This document shows positions 6,945 to 8,467 of a stretch of 8,467 nucleotides of DNA, in pieces; the stretch's first letter is position 1; each line of letters opens with the position of its first letter. Origin of the DNA: an uncultured Oscillibacter sp. Lineage in GTDB: Bacteria > Bacillota > Clostridia > Oscillospirales > Oscillospiraceae. A model generated the notes under the pieces. It was given only the letters and a program-made list of their open reading frames with translations, had not been told where the DNA came from and did no database searches. The translations under genes and the position numbers were made by a program. The DNA lies in NCBI GenBank assembly GCA_937884915.1, contig CALAAN010000064.1:1-8467 (forward strand), read 5' to 3'.

Positions 6945-8204
6945 ATGACTGCTATTATCAATTTCCTGCAGCAGACCGGCTTTTATATGTTTGGCCAAGA
7001 GGGCAACTGGAAATGCCTCATCATGATCGCCATTTCCTTTGTCCTGCTGTATCTGGCCATCGTGAAGGGCTTTGAGCCGCTGCTGCTCCTGCCCATCGCG
7101 TTCGGTATGCTGTGCACCAACCTTCCCGGCGCGGACATGTTCCACGAGATCCTGTTCGCCGGAGGACACGTCCACTGGGACCTCTTCGGAGGAGCGCCCA
7201 TCACGCAGGAATTCCTGACAGAGATGTCGGAAGCCGGCGTAGCCGATGCGGTGCTTGCCCCGTGGGCAGTCGGCAGCACCGTCAGCCTCGGCCTGCTCGA
7301 CGTCCTGTACCTCGGCGTCAAGCTCGGCATCTACCCCTGCCTGATCTTCATGGGCGTCGGCACGATGACCGACTTCGGCCCCCTGATCGCGAACCCCAAG
7401 TCCCTGCTGCTCGGCGCTGCCGCTCAGCTCGGTATCTTTATGACCTATGTCGGCACCCAGTTCATGGGCTTCACCTATCAGCAGTCCGCCTCCATCGGTA
7501 TCATTGGCGGCGCTGACGGCCCGACCGCGATCTTCGTCACCTCCCGTCTGGCTCCCGAGCTGCTCGGCCCTATCGCCGTTGCCGCTTATTCCTACATGGC
7601 TCTCGTTCCGGTCATCCAGCCCCCCATCATGAAGGCTCTGACCACCAAGGAAGAGCGCCGCATCGTCATGCGCCCGCTGCGTCAGGTCAGCAAGCGCGAG
7701 AAGATCATCTTCCCCATCATGATCACCGTGTTCGTGGCGCTGCTCGTTCCCTCTGCCGCTCCTCTGATCGCGTGCCTGATGCTCGGTAACCTGTTCAAGG
7801 AGTCCGGCGTTGTGGACCGTCTGCAGAAGACTGCCGGTAACGAGCTGATGAACATCGTCACCATCTTCCTCGGCTTCACCGTCGGTGCTACCGCCACCGC
7901 CACCACCTTCCTTTCCGTTCAGACCCTTGAGATCATGGCAATGGGTATCGTCGCATTCGGTTTCGGTACCGCGGGCGGCGTGCTGCTGGCCAAGCTCATG
8001 AACCTGTTCCTGAAGGAAAAGATCAACCCGTTGATCGGTTCCGCCGGCGTTTCCGCCGTTCCTATGGCTGCACGTGTTTCCCAGGTCGTCGGCCAGAAGG
8101 AGAACCCCTCCAACTTCCTGCTCATGCACGCCATGGGCCCGAACGTTGCCGGTGTTATCGGTTCTGCTATCGCCGCAGGCGTCCTGATGTCCCTGTTCGG
8201 CTAA
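6945..8204 (+). CDS. gcdB: Glutaconyl-CoA decarboxylase beta subunit, Na+-translocating membrane decarboxylase (GcdB)
   Basis: This integral membrane subunit decarboxylates carboxybiotin and couples the reaction to Na+ export. The 419 residues include about nine hydrophobic segments, among them 24-40, 44-58, 115-137, 152-175, 205-228, 255-280 and 330-352. Hallmarks of the OadB/MmdB/GcdB family are SIGIIGGADGPTAIFVTS (183-200), with Asp191 equivalent to the essential Asp203 of Klebsiella OadB; NPLIGSAGVSAVPMAARVS (361-379); and MGPNVAGVIGSAIAAG (397-412), with Asn400 and Ser407 at positions important for Na+ and proton handling in OadB. The ribosome site AAAGGA (6927-6932) is 12 nt from the ATG, slightly long. 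It is the last gene: an intrinsic terminator begins 14 nt after the stop codon. Residues about 62-110 look like an extended loop compared with the shorter family members. Substrate is assigned by neighbours, since beta subunits of this family are interchangeable by sequence. Confidence 0.95.
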   Translation: MTAIINFLQQTGFYMFGQEGNWKCLIMIAISFVLLYLAIVKGFEPLLLLPIAFGMLCTNLPGADMFHEILFAGGHVHWDLFGGAPITQEFLTEMSEAGVADAVLAPWAVGSTVSLGLLDVLYLGVKLGIYPCLIFMGVGTMTDFGPLIANPKSLLLGAAAQLGIFMTYVGTQFMGFTYQQSASIGIIGGADGPTAIFVTSRLAPELLGPIAVAAYSYMALVPVIQPPIMKALTTKEERRIVMRPLRQVSKREKIIFPIMITVFVALLVPSAAPLIACLMLGNLFKESGVVDRLQKTAGNELMNIVTIFLGFTVGATATATTFLSVQTLEIMAMGIVAFGFGTAGGVLLAKLMNLFLKEKINPLIGSAGVSAVPMAARVSQVVGQKENPSNFLLMHAMGPNVAGVIGSAIAAGVLMSLFG

Positions 8205-8218
8205 CTCTCAGTGATTTG

Positions 8219-8250
8219 AAAAAGAGCACCCGTAAGGGTGCTCTTTTTTT
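8219..8250 (+). terminator. Intrinsic terminator of the gcdDCB unit
   Basis: The stem AAAAAGAGCACCC (8219-8231) pairs perfectly with GGGTGCTCTTTTT (8236-8248) around a GTAA loop, which fits the stable GNRA tetraloop class. A run of seven T (8244-8250) closes it. It lies 14 nt after the gcdB stop codon. The A-run on the left arm means it could also end transcription arriving from the right. Confidence 0.96.
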
Positions 8251-8262
8251 GCACTTGCAGGG

Positions 8263-8365
8263 GCGCGGCTGGTTTCCGCGCGCCGCGCGGATGAGTGGGC
8301 AGCCCGTGAGGGCTGTGGCGTTTCCCGCGCGGGCGCGGGAGGGGAAGCAGCGCCGTAGGCGCTGC
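8263..8365. repeat. Cluster of short GC-rich stem-loops
   Basis: No credible gene is present here. Four perfect stem-loops stand in tandem: CCGCGC/GCGCGG (8276-8290, loop GCC), CAGCCC/GGGCTG (8300-8315, loop GTGA), TCCCGCGC/GCGCGGGA (8323-8340) and GCAGCGCC/GGCGCTGC (8347-8365, loop GTA). The first can instead pair its left arm with 8263-8268, giving a mutually exclusive hairpin. This resembles intergenic palindromic repeat sequence of high-GC Firmicutes; I cannot name a family. Confidence 0.6.
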
Positions 8366-8372
8366 ACGGAAA

Positions 8373-8410
8373 AAGGGGGATATTCTCTCACGTGAGAGAA
8401 TATCCCCCTT
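8373..8410 (-). terminator. 38-bp perfect palindrome, likely minus-strand intrinsic terminator
   Basis: A perfect inverted repeat of two 19-base arms is centred between 8391 and 8392 (centre CTCACGTGAG, outer arms AAGGGGG and CCCCCTT). Read on the minus strand, the stem is followed by a five-T run (complement of 8370-8374), as expected for the end of a leftward gene beyond the window. On the plus strand only two T follow. It could also be part of a palindromic repeat element. The palindrome is certain; its role is inferred. Confidence 0.6.
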
Positions 8411-8427
8411 GGACCCCCAAGAGAACG

Positions 8428-8463
8428 CAAGGGGCCTTGCCCCTTGACCCCGCACATTGCGGG
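8428..8463. repeat. Two adjacent stem-loops at the right edge
   Basis: CAAGGGGC (8428-8435) pairs with GCCCCTTG (8439-8446) around CTT, and CCCGCA (8449-8454) pairs with TGCGGG (8458-8463) around CAT. Both are perfect and separated by two bases. TTT follows the second stem at 8464-8466, but the window ends there, so whether it is a terminator cannot be judged. They continue the repeat-like character of the tail. Confidence 0.5.
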
Positions 8464-8467
8464 TTTG

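Noticed and set aside
6918..8129. 403-residue minus-strand open frame across gcdB
   Set aside because: Antisense to a conserved membrane protein; the His/Asp/Gly/Gln-rich translation is typical of a reversed hydrophobic gene.
8167..8457. Minus-strand frames of 84-96 residues in the tail
   Set aside because: They translate the palindromes and the terminator and overlap the gcdB end; such repeat-derived frames are common false genes.
8263..8467. CRISPR array in the hairpin-rich tail
   Set aside because: The palindromes differ from each other in sequence and spacing; there are no identical direct repeats with unique spacers.

Overview
The window is one co-oriented (+ strand) block of eight genes for the 2-hydroxyglutarate branch of anaerobic glutamate fermentation, with a non-coding hairpin-rich tail. 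Gene order is gctB (5'-truncated by the window edge), gcdA, hgdC, hgdA, hgdB, gcdD, gcdC, gcdB. The gene set points to a strictly anaerobic, amino-acid-fermenting member of the Firmicutes. High GC with G/C-rich third codon positions, AT-rich spacers and strong AGGAGG-type ribosome sites fit a gut Clostridia (Oscillospiraceae-like) or Negativicutes (Acidaminococcus-like) bacterium. I cannot place it to genus from the sequence alone.

Layout: 2-700 glutaconate CoA-transferase B subunit; 753-2522 carboxyltransferase (alpha) subunit of glutaconyl-CoA decarboxylase; a perfect 11-bp hairpin in the 80-nt gap; 2603-3391 ATP-dependent activator of the dehydratase; 3444-4889 and 4904-6049 the two subunits of 2-hydroxyglutaryl-CoA dehydratase. 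A 132-nt gap follows, with a perfect 13-bp hairpin and a near-consensus extended -10 promoter. Next come 6182-6460 (small membrane subunit), 6485-6901 (biotin carrier) and 6945-8204 (Na+-translocating membrane subunit) of the decarboxylase, closed by a textbook intrinsic terminator at 8219-8250. The last 217 nt hold no credible gene but a dense run of stem-loops, including a 38-bp perfect palindrome.

How the genes work together: GctAB (gctA presumably just upstream, outside the window) makes (R)-2-hydroxyglutaryl-CoA. HgdC, reduced by ferredoxin or flavodoxin, injects one high-energy electron with ATP hydrolysis into HgdAB, which dehydrates the substrate to glutaconyl-CoA. GcdABCD decarboxylates glutaconyl-CoA to crotonyl-CoA and pumps Na+ out through GcdB. 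Crotonyl-CoA then feeds butyrate and acetate formation by genes not present here.

The biochemistry is known, so I do not claim a new system. The points worth a second look are the arrangement (two operons that, as I recall, are separate in Acidaminococcus fermentans lie head to tail here, with what looks like the second promoter retained), the intercistronic hairpins, and the palindromic tail.
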